A stretch of DNA of 64,000 nucleotides from Glycine soja (taxonomy: Eukaryota > Streptophyta > Magnoliopsida > Fabales > Fabaceae): assembly GCF_004193775.1 (NCBI RefSeq), contig NC_041008.1, forward strand, positions 43,371,136-43,435,135. The letters run 5' to 3'. The notes beneath the pieces were generated by a model that saw nothing but the letters and a program-made list of their open reading frames with translations, did no database searches and was not told where the DNA came from. This document shows positions 56,593 through 64,000 of the stretch, piece after piece; the stretch's first letter is position 1, and the number at the start of each line of letters is the position of its first letter. The translations under genes and the position numbers were made by a program.

Positions 56593-57122
56593 TAAACTTT
56601 TAGAATACCCGTTTTGTTTGCAAAAGAAAAACTCAGTTTCTAAGTGGTTGAATTTGCATCTTGGCAATTTGAAAATGCATCAAAATTTGTGCATTTAACT
56701 TTTCCTTTGGTATGCTATACTTATATTTGTTTCATCATTTCATACCTAATTTTTATAAAAGAAATAATATTTTTTTTCTATCAGTATCTCTAGGCTATTT
56801 TTTTAATTCCACTGGTATGACCTACTCTGCAACATGTAGTGGACCTCGATGGCTGAGGCATTGGAAAATCAATTGATGACAAACTCTTATCAGATTTAAT
56901 AAGTGTTTGCTGGAGTTTTGAGCTGATACTGTAAAGTTTTTCTTTAAACTATAAGATTACAATTGTTTTAACTGAAGCCTCATTTATAGTATGGTCATTC
57001 TGTGGTTGCTAGTTTTGGCAGCTAATATATACTGTGATGACTATTTGCAGGTGCTGCTAGTAAAGATGATTAATGAGGCTACTGCTAACATACCTAAATG
57101 GGATTCCTTAAATAGAAGCTGA
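43275..57122 (+). CDS. RDN1/HPAT3-like: Hydroxyproline O-arabinosyltransferase (HPAT3/RDN1 type)
   Basis: A Golgi enzyme that adds the first arabinose to hydroxyproline in secreted peptides. In legumes the RDN1 relatives modify CLE peptides that limit nodule number. Eight exons: 43275-43688, 54591-54658, 54744-54945, 55073-55170, 55316-55385, 55472-55543, 55687-55800, 57051-57122. All have GT-AG borders and keep phase, giving 369 residues, the family length. A type II signal anchor lies at residues 10-35 ([20 protein letters not shown]). Conserved blocks follow: [135 protein letters not shown] and [13 protein letters not shown]. No stop or frameshift was found. Intron 1 is 10,902 bases and holds the retrotransposons listed below. 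I cannot tell HPAT3 from RDN1 orthology without a tree. Confidence 0.9.
43674..44010 (+). repeat. Tandem 165-bp duplication spanning the exon 1 donor site
   Basis: GCAGGCTTGGATAGGGTACAAAA at 43674 includes the last codons of exon 1 and the GT donor. It recurs at 43839 as GCAGGCTTGAATAGGATATAAAA, with the donor GT changed to AT, and then the same intron sequence (TTTTCTGCTTCTTCTGTCAGAATT, ATTCACTTG, GAGAGAATTGTA) follows again. A third partial start (GCATGTTTGCC) is at 44003. The spacing is 165 and 164 bases. Confidence 0.85.
44776..44955 (+). repeat. Short LTR-like sequence
   Basis: Starts TGTTGGATTAGTTAACAATTG and ends CAATAACA, with GGAATAAATAGCTC in the middle as a possible TATA region. 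That is the layout of a short copia or TRIM LTR. Flanking bases (TATTC and AGATA) do not match as a target duplication, so it may be truncated. Confidence 0.4.
44962..46093 (-). repeat. LTR-like repeat, AATCGATTAC family
   Basis: The minus strand starts TGTTAGGAATCTCC and ends GTCCAACA. It contains five AATCGATTAC-type sites (45650-45845), a TATA-like CATATAAATTA (about 45568-45578), and TTCACCCCTTCTTAAG near its end. The order matches the plus-strand block at 1130-2470. Because its promoter points left, it is probably not the 5' LTR of the rightward gypsy element that follows, although it abuts it. Confidence 0.5.
46490..46706. mobile_element. Small AT-rich insertion in gag
   Basis: The gag frame breaks after EWIP and resumes with AEKFFDVQ. 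About 215 AT-rich bases in between have no coding sense. The ends (GTTGTGAAAATC and TTTCCAACAAC) are weakly inverted, so a MITE is plausible. Borders are approximate. Confidence 0.4.
46791..47330 (-). repeat. 3' LTR of the nested element
   Basis: Matches 50204-50801 from TGATRTAAGCTT through the CTTGAGAAGCTTCC microrepeats, but the far end seems shortened by about 50 bases relative to the other copy. The inner border is blurred because the gag remnant reads right up to it. Confidence 0.7.
47335..47700 (-). pseudogene. gag remnant of the nested element
   Basis: Minus-strand frame reads [20 protein letters not shown] then [40 protein letters not shown] and [12 protein letters not shown]. These are gag capsid and linker segments of legume gypsy elements with the middle of gag deleted (VEQ|QLKRK). 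The zinc knuckle and all of pol are missing. Confidence 0.65.
47701..50189. other. Non-coding interior of the nested element
   Basis: AT-rich sequence without recognised domains. Short open frames here (for example 48369-48566 and 49011-49232) look random. It likely includes packaging and leader sequence between the primer site and the gag remnant. Confidence 0.5.
50190..50201 (-). other. tRNA-iMet primer-binding site
   Basis: TGGTATCAGAGC on the minus strand, two bases after the LTR end (...TTACATCA). This is the standard plant retrotransposon primer site complementary to initiator methionine tRNA. It fixes the orientation of the nested element as leftward. Confidence 0.85.
50204..50801 (-). 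repeat. 5' LTR of the nested element
   Basis: Full-length LTR, TGATGTAAGC...ATACTTCA in plus-strand view. It contains a minus-strand TATA-like ATAAATAGAAGC (about 50536-50547) and CTTGAGAAGC-type microrepeats. Confidence 0.75.
51322..54230 (+). pseudogene. Gypsy pol: protease, RT, RNase H, integrase
   Basis: A degraded zinc knuckle ([14 protein letters not shown]) begins the block. The protease has [12 protein letters not shown], where the catalytic DSG is changed to DSV. Reverse transcriptase (52293-52736) shows [43 protein letters not shown] and VFFDDIL at the active site. RNase H reads [15 protein letters not shown]. Integrase has the zinc-binding H..H..CQVCQRN segment and [20 protein letters not shown], then STAYHP*SDGQ. 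At least five frameshifts or stops break it (for example PF*QKN at 52257 and near 53225, 53655 and 53988). It clearly cannot make enzymes. Confidence 0.88.
54231..54590. other. End of HPAT intron 1
   Basis: Sequence between the gypsy integrase and exon 2. CAGATACATGGATCAT occurs at both about 54216-54231 and 54463-54478, a short direct repeat flanking about 230 bases, which may mark an insertion or deletion border. The acceptor TTTTGGTCAG ends at 54590. Confidence 0.5.
55801..57050 (+). other. HPAT intron 7 with TA microsatellite
   Basis: A 1,250-base intron. A (TA)n tract of about 19 units lies at roughly 56549-56587. No coding sequence; open frames on both strands across the TA tract are artefacts. 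Confidence 0.75.
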
Positions 57123-57928
57123 GGAAAAGAAAATAACGTGCAAGGTCTTAGGCCCCTCATGCTAGTGACTACTAGATGAGAAACAACAATTATGATTACA
57201 TGAAAATAGATTAGTTTAACCCAGAGAAGAACTGTGGTGAATACGGAAAGATGTTTTTGTGCTAGCTCTGAAAATAGATTTTTTTTTTTTTATAGCAAGT
57301 CAATTGTTGGTATTGAAATTTCAAACATATAAAAACATTTACAGATCGATGGAAACATTTTATTGGAATGTTATATCTACAGATCAATGTATCAAATATG
57401 CAGTTAAGGGGGAAAATGATAGTAACCACCAAAATTTTGATTTGATTGATAGTATATTTCTGCATTATACATATCATTTCAAAGTGGTAGTTATTTCCTT
57501 TGAGCATGTTTTAAGAAAATTCAATAAATCAGTTGTTGTTTAAAATTGGAGGAACTTGAGAAAGTCAAATGTGATTATCTTTTGATAAAAGAAAAAAAAA
57601 AAAGACTTCAAATGCTTTGTGGTGAAAATACACGTCACTAAACCATTATGCATGACTTTTTAAAAGTTTTAAACTTTCTTCAACTAATATACTCCAACTT
57701 CTGATGATTTAGATATTAGTCAGTGGAGATCTGTACCATACCTTAGAAAAGAAGAGAGAGTGAAAGAATCTAGAAAACAAATGAAATCCCAAGGATATCA
57801 TATGAGTTGCCAGCATTTCTATAGAAAACATGTAGCTCTTTTCCAGCTATGTATAGATGTTTGTATTTGCATTAGAATAATTTTTTTCATTACATTCTCT
57901 ATTTCATGCTACATGCTTTATTATTTTT
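57123..57928. other. HPAT 3' flank
   Basis: Contains the 3' untranslated region. A possible polyadenylation signal, AATAAA, lies at about 57523. Nothing else recognised. Confidence 0.45.
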
Positions 57929-58162
57929 CTATGGGTTTGTGTTTGAAGATTCGGATGATCTAGTAGTCAAAGAAGGCTTCATCCGAACTATATGTTCTTC
58001 ATTCACTCCCATTTTCCTTGCGTAACGACCTGCTTCAAAGAACCTTCTCACTGCCTCATCCATGTAATCTTTCCCTTGCTTAACAGTCATGTCCTTCCCT
58101 ATTGTATCAGGGAAACTAGTGAGGATATTATCTCCTTTAATCACCGCTGCGAGTTGGATCAA
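57929..58162 (-). other. Coding-like fragment, family not recognised
   Basis: The minus-strand frame reads [58 protein letters not shown], and can be extended upstream through a TAG as EDARLSEFQ. Residue composition and helical charge pattern look like real protein rather than chance. I do not recognise the family and cannot name a function. It sits between the HPAT gene and gypsy remains, so it may be a captured exon or a piece of a decayed gene. Confidence 0.35.
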
Positions 58163-58440
58163 CTCCTACTGAAATTCACTGAGTCTGGCATCTTCATTAG
58201 GCCCTCCCTTCCTGATCTTTAGAGGGGTTGGAAGTTTCTCTGCACCAAAATAACACCAGAAGGAATCAACAAAGTGCAAAATACGCACCGGTGAATGTTG
58301 TTTGCATCTACTTACAGTTACCCTTGAGCATTCAAAGGTTATAACAAGTAAGAACTAAGTGTAAGGACCATGTGAAGTAATCAATAAGTTAGCAGTTCAA
58401 CATTGGTTGTGTTTATTAGAAGTAAGATGACAAAATAGCT
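58163..58440. other. Intergenic, nothing recognised
   Basis: No gene or terminal repeat is seen in this short stretch. Confidence 0.4.
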
Positions 58441-58449
58441 CATTAGATT

Positions 58450-58632
58450 GTTTTTTTGGCTTACTATCTTTTTAGTCCTTAAACTTTTTAAAATTTCTAT
58501 TTTTAGTTCCTTAATTTTTTTTCGTCCTTATTTTTAGTCCCTTAAAAGGATTAAAAGTAAAGACGGAAAAAAAGTTAAAAAATTAAAAGTAAGAATGAAA
58601 AAAAAAGTTAAGGGACTAAAATAGAAATAAAA
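58450..58632. mobile_element. Foldback MITE ending the Athila-like gag
   Basis: CTTTTTAGTCCTTAAACTTTTT and TTTTAGTCCCTTAAAAGG on the left fold back on AAAAAGTTAAGGGACTAAAA on the right, giving a stem-rich element of about 180 bases. The gag frame loses its family sequence just beyond it, after EFHIVCS. TTCCATATTG is present twice (minus strand) at the border. Confidence 0.5.
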
Positions 58633-58639
58633 CAATATG

Positions 58640-59049
58640 GAACAAACAATATGGAACTCCTTAAGATGCTTATGAGGATCTTCATCTGCAAGACTATGAA
58701 ACTTGGGCAACAAATGTATTAGTCTAGTCTTGAGAACATATGGAACACCCTCATCAGGATATTGAATGCACAAGCTTTCATAAGTGAAATCAGGTGCAGC
58801 CATCTCCCTAAAAATCCTCTCACGAGGTGGAGGTTGAGTCATGTTCTCAGTATGAAAATTAGTAGTTGAATGCTCAAAATCAGAATATTCAGAATCACCA
58901 GCAACAGAATACTCAGAATGCTCAAAATGCTCACAATGCTCGAAAAGCACAGAATGATCAGGATGCACACTATGCCTAACTAATCTATGAAATTTTCTAT
59001 CTATTTCAGGATCAAAGGTTTGTAAATCACCTGGATTGCCCCTAATCAT
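58640..59049 (-). pseudogene. Athila-like gypsy gag, N-terminal part
   Basis: The frame reads MIRGNPGDLQTFDPEIDRKF, an acidic HSEYS/EHFEHSEYS region, then PPPRERIFREMAAPDFTYE, SLCIQYPDEGVPYVLKTRLI and HLLPKFHSLADEDPHKHLKE. This is the start of the capsid region of legume Athila/Tat-type gag proteins. It is cut off after EFHIVCS by the foldback MITE. The tail of the open frame beyond that (58534-58640) is MITE sequence. It lies 690 bases downstream of the primer site, as expected for the element's leader. Confidence 0.8.
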
Positions 59050-59737
59050 GCACTATATGCAGCAATTAATGTGTTCTCAAACAAGCACCAGGGGAGGGTT
59101 AAAACTACAACTATAGCCACATATTATCCAAATGAGCTAAAATTTTGTGAGCAACACCCTAAAATCATGAAAAGATAGCACAAAAAATTTCAAACAAAAA
59201 TTCAAAGTCTAACTATGAAAACTACTTAAGCAAAGTTTAGAAAAATAGGACAATAATACTTGAAAAAAAAACTTAGTAAACAACTGATTTTTCGAGTTTG
59301 GGAGACCCCATAGTATGGGAAATTTTTTTCTACCCCAGATGCATATATAATAATAGTCATTTTGATACATGGAGCAAAAGTTAGGGCCATTTTAAGTTTT
59401 GCTAAAAACAAGTTCCCAAAATTTTTGTCTCTCTCAAATTCAACCACACCAAGTACTCCTGGTATTTTTCACACAAAATATGGATCAAAAGAAACTACCA
59501 CACAAAAAATCAGCCAAAAATAACAACTCTAACTATCAAAACAAAAATCGCTAATTAAATTGCAAAATCAATCGCTAATTCCGAGTCGCTAATCACTGTT
59601 CACAGCAAAACACCAACTGAATCAGTCGCTAAACAGTCACTAAAAACAGCCGCTAAACAGGGGACGCGACTGAAATGTGAAACAGAACGCTACACAAAAC
59701 AAAATAACTAAACACTATTATGAACCTTTGGCCCACT
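59050..59737 (-). other. Leader of the Athila-like element
   Basis: Untranslated region between primer site and gag. It contains repeated CGCTAA/CAGTCGCTAAAC motifs around 59550-59660. No coding sequence. Confidence 0.55.
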
Positions 59738-59739
59738 GC

Positions 59740-59757
59740 TCCCCGACAACGACGCCA
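59740..59757 (-). other. tRNA-Asp-type primer-binding site
   Basis: The minus strand reads TGGCGTCGTTGTCGGGGA. This differs at two positions from the site complementary to plant aspartate tRNA that Athila elements use. It starts a few bases after the LTR end. Confidence 0.8.
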
Positions 59758-59761
59758 AATT

Positions 59762-60869
59762 TGATCGATGTTGTACCCGAATCAAATAAACATTAAAAAT
59801 GTAGTATCTAGGAAGTGATCCTAGATCGTCTCCCAACGAGCAATGGTCAACCAACGTTCATAATAGATAGTGATAAAACAGTAACGAATTGGGGGGTTTG
59901 TTTGTTTTTTGTAATTTAAACAGCAAGCAAATTTTAATTAGAAAATAACAAAATTAAAACATGTTGTTTCCCTTTGATTCACAAGCAAGTCTCTTATCCT
60001 AGGTTACGAGGATTTATCCCTAACCAGTTCAACCACTTAATCCAACCCTAAATTAAATTACTAAGTGAAAATTAACATAAGGCTGTCATTATGTGATTAA
60101 GCAACACATACACCAATTAATCATGAACGAAATTGATCATTAAGCATGAACGTAAATTAATCGCAGAGACAAATAATCAAGCACTAAGCATGCATGGATT
60201 AATAGCAACAAATACATAGTAATTGGTGAAGAGGAAAAATTGATCAGCATTCAATAGTAATAACAAAACCTCAAAGAGAGTTGTGCTTGATCCTCAAGAG
60301 AAAACAACGCTAGAGACTTAGCCTTCCATTAATCAGCAAAAAATGAAATTGTAGATTGAAGAAGAAACAAAATTGCAGAAAATGAATTTTATTCTACGTG
60401 AACAGTGTGCATGAACAGTAATAAAAACTGGAATTGCCAAAACCCTAAAATTATTCTCCTCTCGAAAAACCTCCTAAACTAAAACCCTGGTGTTGCTATA
60501 TAGGTTCTCAGCCCCAAAGCTTACAAATCTACTTTCAGTTCAATCCCATAAACGAAATAAAATAAAATCTGAATAAAATAAGATAAGATTCGATGAAATA
60601 AAATTTGGACGAAATAAAATCTAGATTAAATAAAATCTGGATAAGATAAGATTTGATAAAATAAAATTATCTGTTCTCTTCAAGTCCAAGCCCAATTCTG
60701 GATTCAAGTCCAATTACTTATAATTCTCCTGAAATTAAATTAAAAACACAAAATTAGTCAAGTAGGCCCAAATGATAAAACTACATAATTAATTTGACAA
60801 TTAAGGCTAATCAGTAATTAAAATGGTGATAAAAAGGGTTAAGAAATAGGAGAAAATAATGACACATCA
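59762..60869 (-). repeat. 5' LTR of an Athila-like gypsy element
   Basis: On the minus strand the LTR starts TGATGTGTCATTATTTTCTC at 60869 and ends ACATCGATCA at 59762, 1108 bases. It lies directly against the primer site. It interrupts the FAR1/MULE transposase frame; GTCAC at 60870-60874 would be one copy of the target duplication. The 3' LTR is not in the window. TATA-like ATATAGCAACACC occurs near 60491-60503 in minus view. Confidence 0.78.
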
Positions 60870-61778
60870 GTCACCCCAACAACATCGAGCAGTGGGAGTC
60901 TGTACCGGTTTGTTTTGTAGGTGTTGTCTATCAAAAACACCAAATTACATGTGTTGAATAACTTCACTGCATCAGGGTGACACCAAAAGATATCACGAAC
61001 CACGTCTTCATCCTTTATTATGTGCCAATGAATATACTGATCACGTTCAAGAAGCTTCATTAGATGTTGCATTTCAAGATCGCTTCCTCTTATGGAAGAA
61101 CGGAATGCACTTCTTGCATTGTATATTTGTTTAATGGTCCTACAGGTATTGGCATTGTGTTCCTTCAGAGTTAGCAGAATGTTTCTTGGCTTCACCATGG
61201 ACTTCGTCATATCAGCAATAAGTGTTTTTTTAGCTTTAGTCAATCGCCCTGCATATGGATGTCCAACTAATGACTTGGCCAATTCATGATTATGCACTCC
61301 ACAAATCAACTTCATCATCCAGTCTTCTCCTCCAACCACTGGCTTGCAACGAAGCTAGAAGGGACACCCATATTTCCTAGTCTCAATGTCTCTTCTGATA
61401 AATTCTTTTTTCCTACACCTATACTCGCCACTCCTTTCATAGCTAATTAACACAAACGTAGTCCTTCCTCTACTACCTGTGTTTGTGTCCGACCTTAAAA
61501 TCACCGACACAAATCCATTTTCATGAGCAACGGATCGAGCCCACCGCAAAACATCCTCTCGGCACTCAAACACCTACAAAGCAATCCACATAATTTAAGT
61601 TTTCTACCAGTATTCATTTTATTAAATTTGTGACAAACATTAACATTATAACCTAAGAAGTATTGAATGCATCCAAACAATCAACATGTGGTTCATTCGC
61701 ACCATATGCTTCTTCATTTTCATAATCTATATCCACTTGTTTAGACATTATTTCATACATCCACTCATCTTCGTCCAT
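60870..61778 (-). pseudogene. FAR1-type MULE transposase, N-terminal part
   Basis: Exon 1 (61778-61653) reads MDEDEWMYEIMSKQVDIDYE then NEPHVDCLDAFNTS and a TAG at the splice donor. Exon 2 (from 61573) carries the FAR1 DNA-binding domain: FECREDVLRWARSVAHENGF, GRTTFVLISYERSGEYRCRK and RKYGCPF, then a TAG, then CGVHNHELAKSL. The start of the MULE transposase domain follows: RNILLTLKEHNANTCRTIKQ, RDQYIHWHIIKDEDVVRDIF, HPDAVKLFNTCNLVFLIDNT and YKTNRYRLPLLDVVGVT, where the gypsy LTR cuts it off. The first catalytic Asp of the DDE core (FLIDNTYKTN) is present, but the other two are missing. It is a broken Mutator-like transposase, not a host FAR1 light-signalling gene. Confidence 0.85.
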
Positions 61779-61781
61779 CTA

Positions 61782-62232
61782 ACCAACGCAAACAAAAAAT
61801 GGCCATACAAACAAATTAATTAATAATTTAAAAAAAATGGAAACTGAATTCAAAAAACATCACACTTTAAAAATAGTTACTCTTCTTATGGATCAAGTTG
61901 ATCCGTAAGAGACTTATGGATCAACTTGATCCGTAAGTAATCCGTACGTCCGCGACACAGCCACCACCTTCTGCGTACCTTGTTTGCCGCCGCCGACCAC
62001 CGCAACGCACCTTCACCTTCACCGCACCTAACCATTCACAACGAACCTGAGACAATGCCGCATGAAAACCACAAAAACAGAGAAAAAAAACGAACAAAAA
62101 TGGCAGCTGTGAAGTGCAGGAAAAAAAAAGCTTTTATAAGGGAAAAAAAACCCAGGGGCATTTTTGGCATTTATAAATTTTGTTGGGTGCACCAGCAAAA
62201 ATGTTGGGTGTACCTAGCAGCACTCGAGAGGG
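61782..62232 (-). other. Leader and probable outer end of the MULE
   Basis: ATGGATCAACTTGATCCGTAAG occurs in opposite or near-copy forms at about 61890-61940. At 62168-62225 the minus strand reads GCTGCTAGGTACACCCAAC and GCTGGTGCACCCAACAAAAT, a duplicated motif that looks like a Mutator-type terminal region. Its likeness to 32134-32200 is discussed in the findings. Confidence 0.4.
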
Positions 62233-64000
62233 TGCAAGGGTAGCTTAAACAGAGATCCAATGACCCAACAAAAGCATGCAAAGTAGTGACACAACCCAAT
62301 ACTCTAGAATTTTTTTATTTTCCATGTCCATTCAATTTTTTTGGGAAGAAAAGTGATGGAATGAAGCAAGGAGCAAGGCATGTGTCATGTGTGTATGTGA
62401 ATGATATTAAGAAACAAAAGAAGAATCATTACTTAAGCTTTACTGCAATAGTCAAGACCAAGGTTAAAGATTGTTGTATAAAAGGTGAGTTTAAATTCAA
62501 ATGACCTTCACTATTGTATAAAGGAATTATTGAATTTAATTTAATAAATTGTAAATCTTTTGATAGGAATACAAAAAAAGAAGTCAAGGTCAAGCATTAT
62601 TTTATTTTAAAATATTTATTGGATAAAGGTGAGTTTGGAATTTATACCACGGCATTGGAAGAAAGCTAAGAAGAAAAGCAGTAGCTTGGGCGGGTCAATC
62701 ACTACATGTTTGATACTATGATCTGTCCAACCTTGGTTCTTTCATCAATGCTTGGGTTACTGAGGCTTCTGTTTTTAATGAACCTTTTGCTGCTATAAGG
62801 ACTTCATAGTACATATTACTATTCATGAAGCAATACGGATAGCCAAGGTCATAGCATCAAATTGGATTCCGAACGTCTACAATCAACTATCTCGCTCTTT
62901 TCTAATTTCCTTGAAGAAGTATGATACTATGACCTGTTTTCTCCTCCCCTATATATGCTGCTACAAATTCCTACATTTTTCTGACTAGTATAACTACTAC
63001 TTTGGACAGTATTTGGGTCTAAACAATCAATATTTTGGCTCTTAATTCGTAACTCAAGAATCAACGCAGAAAAATATATTTGTATTTATGGTATGAAATA
63101 TAAACCAATATTGATTTTCATGTGATAATTCTTTTTATTTCAAGGTTTGGATATTCTCTTAATGTTAAAACTCAAAATCCTTAAGATTAATGACATTTCC
63201 CTTGGATTACTTTAAACCCCTCCTGGTCCATAGAAAAGGATAAGAATCTGTTATTGATTGATGTAAAATGGAGCCAAACTCCTTATTATCAGAATTGAGG
63301 ACAACAAAGAAAATAAAAAAAATAACAGCAAATAGAGACTATTGTGAAATAATCCCAGCCTTAACAATTTTTCGTTGACTGGCCTCCACACATAAAAAAT
63401 AACAACAAAGAAAATAAGAAAAATAACAGCAAATAGAAACAGAATCACACATGAAAAACAAAAGAACAAAATTGGTCTCCACATACCTGAATTTTGGCTT
63501 CTCACCATTCATCACTGTCAGCAATGGTTTTCTTCTCCCCATCCCAGCCAAGACTTATGTCTTTCCCAATAAGCTTAGCACATAATTATCATTCTTTTTT
63601 CAAAGAATCTCACCTATTTCTGAATTTTTTATATTCATATCTCAAATTTGTTGTCTTATTGAACTTTTCTTGCAATATTTGCCCATCCTAGCTTAGTGAA
63701 GTGGTTATGAGGTTTATTTTCAGCATTCACATCTTCTATGCATACTTTCAACATAATCTCAATATTTTTATCACACCATTCTGCTTTCTTTCTTTTTATA
63801 GAAACTTGATTGAGGAACATTTCACAAGCTTAATGAAACAAACAAAAGCATAATCCTAATCCATAACAATTCAAAATTTAATGAGAAGAAAAAAAATTAT
63901 TGAAGAATTGGTTAACATGTGATGCTCACAAAGGAAGAAGAAGAGAGGACGAAGGATGACCGAAAGATGACCAAGGATGATCGAAAAGAATGACGAAGAT
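62233..64000. other. Intergenic to window end
   Basis: No gene is supported. AACAACAAAGAAAATAA..AAATAACAGCAAATAGA occurs twice, about 103 bases apart (63301 and 63404), a small tandem duplication. At 63485-63580 the minus strand reads GKDISLGWDGEKKTIADSDE before a GT, which looks exon-like, but I do not recognise it. The last 80 bases contain GATGACCGAAAGATGACC-type short repeats. Confidence 0.4.

Noticed and set aside
60870..61778. Host FAR1/FHY3 light-signalling gene
   Set aside because: Exon layout and wording match the transposon-borne FAR1-type MULE proteins. The frame has two stops and is cut by an LTR.
1..64000. CRISPR arrays, bacterial operons, tRNA or rRNA genes
   Set aside because: None found by reading. 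The tandem repeats present are AT-rich plant minisatellites or transposon parts without regular spacers.

Overview
The window looks like a chromosome segment from a legume, most probably soybean (Glycine max/soja) or a close relative. It is AT-rich, has split genes with GT-AG introns, shows no bacterial-type operons, and is full of plant transposons: Ty3/gypsy, copia-like LTRs, CACTA, Mutator-like (MULE), hAT, Helitron and foldback MITEs. Names of gene families below come from my memory of protein sequences. No search was run.

Only three intact genes can be supported. (1) A single-exon ABCG half-transporter, 33027-35096 (+). (2) A hydroxyproline O-arabinosyltransferase of the HPAT3/RDN1 type, 43275-57122 (+), in 8 exons. 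I could splice it into a 369-residue protein. Its first intron is 10.9 kb long and full of nested retrotransposons. In legumes this family glycosylates CLE peptides that limit nodule number. (3) A small gene of 73 codons of unknown function, 15629-15850 (-), with a TATA box upstream.

The rest is transposon biology in layers. From the left: an LTR-like repeat with an AATCGATTAC array (about 1130-2470); a 1.47-kb hAT-type foldback with an 8-bp target duplication (3304-4770); a broken 6-phosphogluconolactonase gene fragment (7548-7936); AT-rich DNA with MITEs and a 0.58-kb direct duplication (8-19 kb); a decayed Helitron helicase (19387-21980) joined to an LTR fragment; and a plant-mobile-domain (MAIN-like) pseudogene (22490-30626, -) split by a 6.6-kb CACTA element (23608-30202) with a 3-bp target duplication, CAT.

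The CACTA element is a gene-fragment carrier. I recognise pieces of SWI3C, a CLU/FRIENDLY-like mitochondrial protein, an LRR receptor kinase, a ROS3/NOL8-like RNA-binding protein and GPAT9. All lie on the minus strand and most keep their splice sites. The GPAT9 piece sits inside an intron of the ROS3-like piece.

Right of the ABCG gene are tandem duplications, a hAT transposase relic (37160-37640) and a 2.06-kb near-palindrome (38203-40261) whose loop holds the 5' end of a heavy-metal-associated isoprenylated protein (HIPP) gene. Inside HPAT intron 1 is a dead Ty3/gypsy element (46124-54230). Its gag is split by a second, non-autonomous LTR element (46791-50801) with a 5-bp target duplication, GAAAC.

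Downstream of the HPAT gene lie an Athila-like gypsy 5' end (LTR 59762-60869, tRNA-Asp-type primer site, gag) on the minus strand, and the FAR1/MULE transposase pseudogene (60870-61778) that it interrupts.
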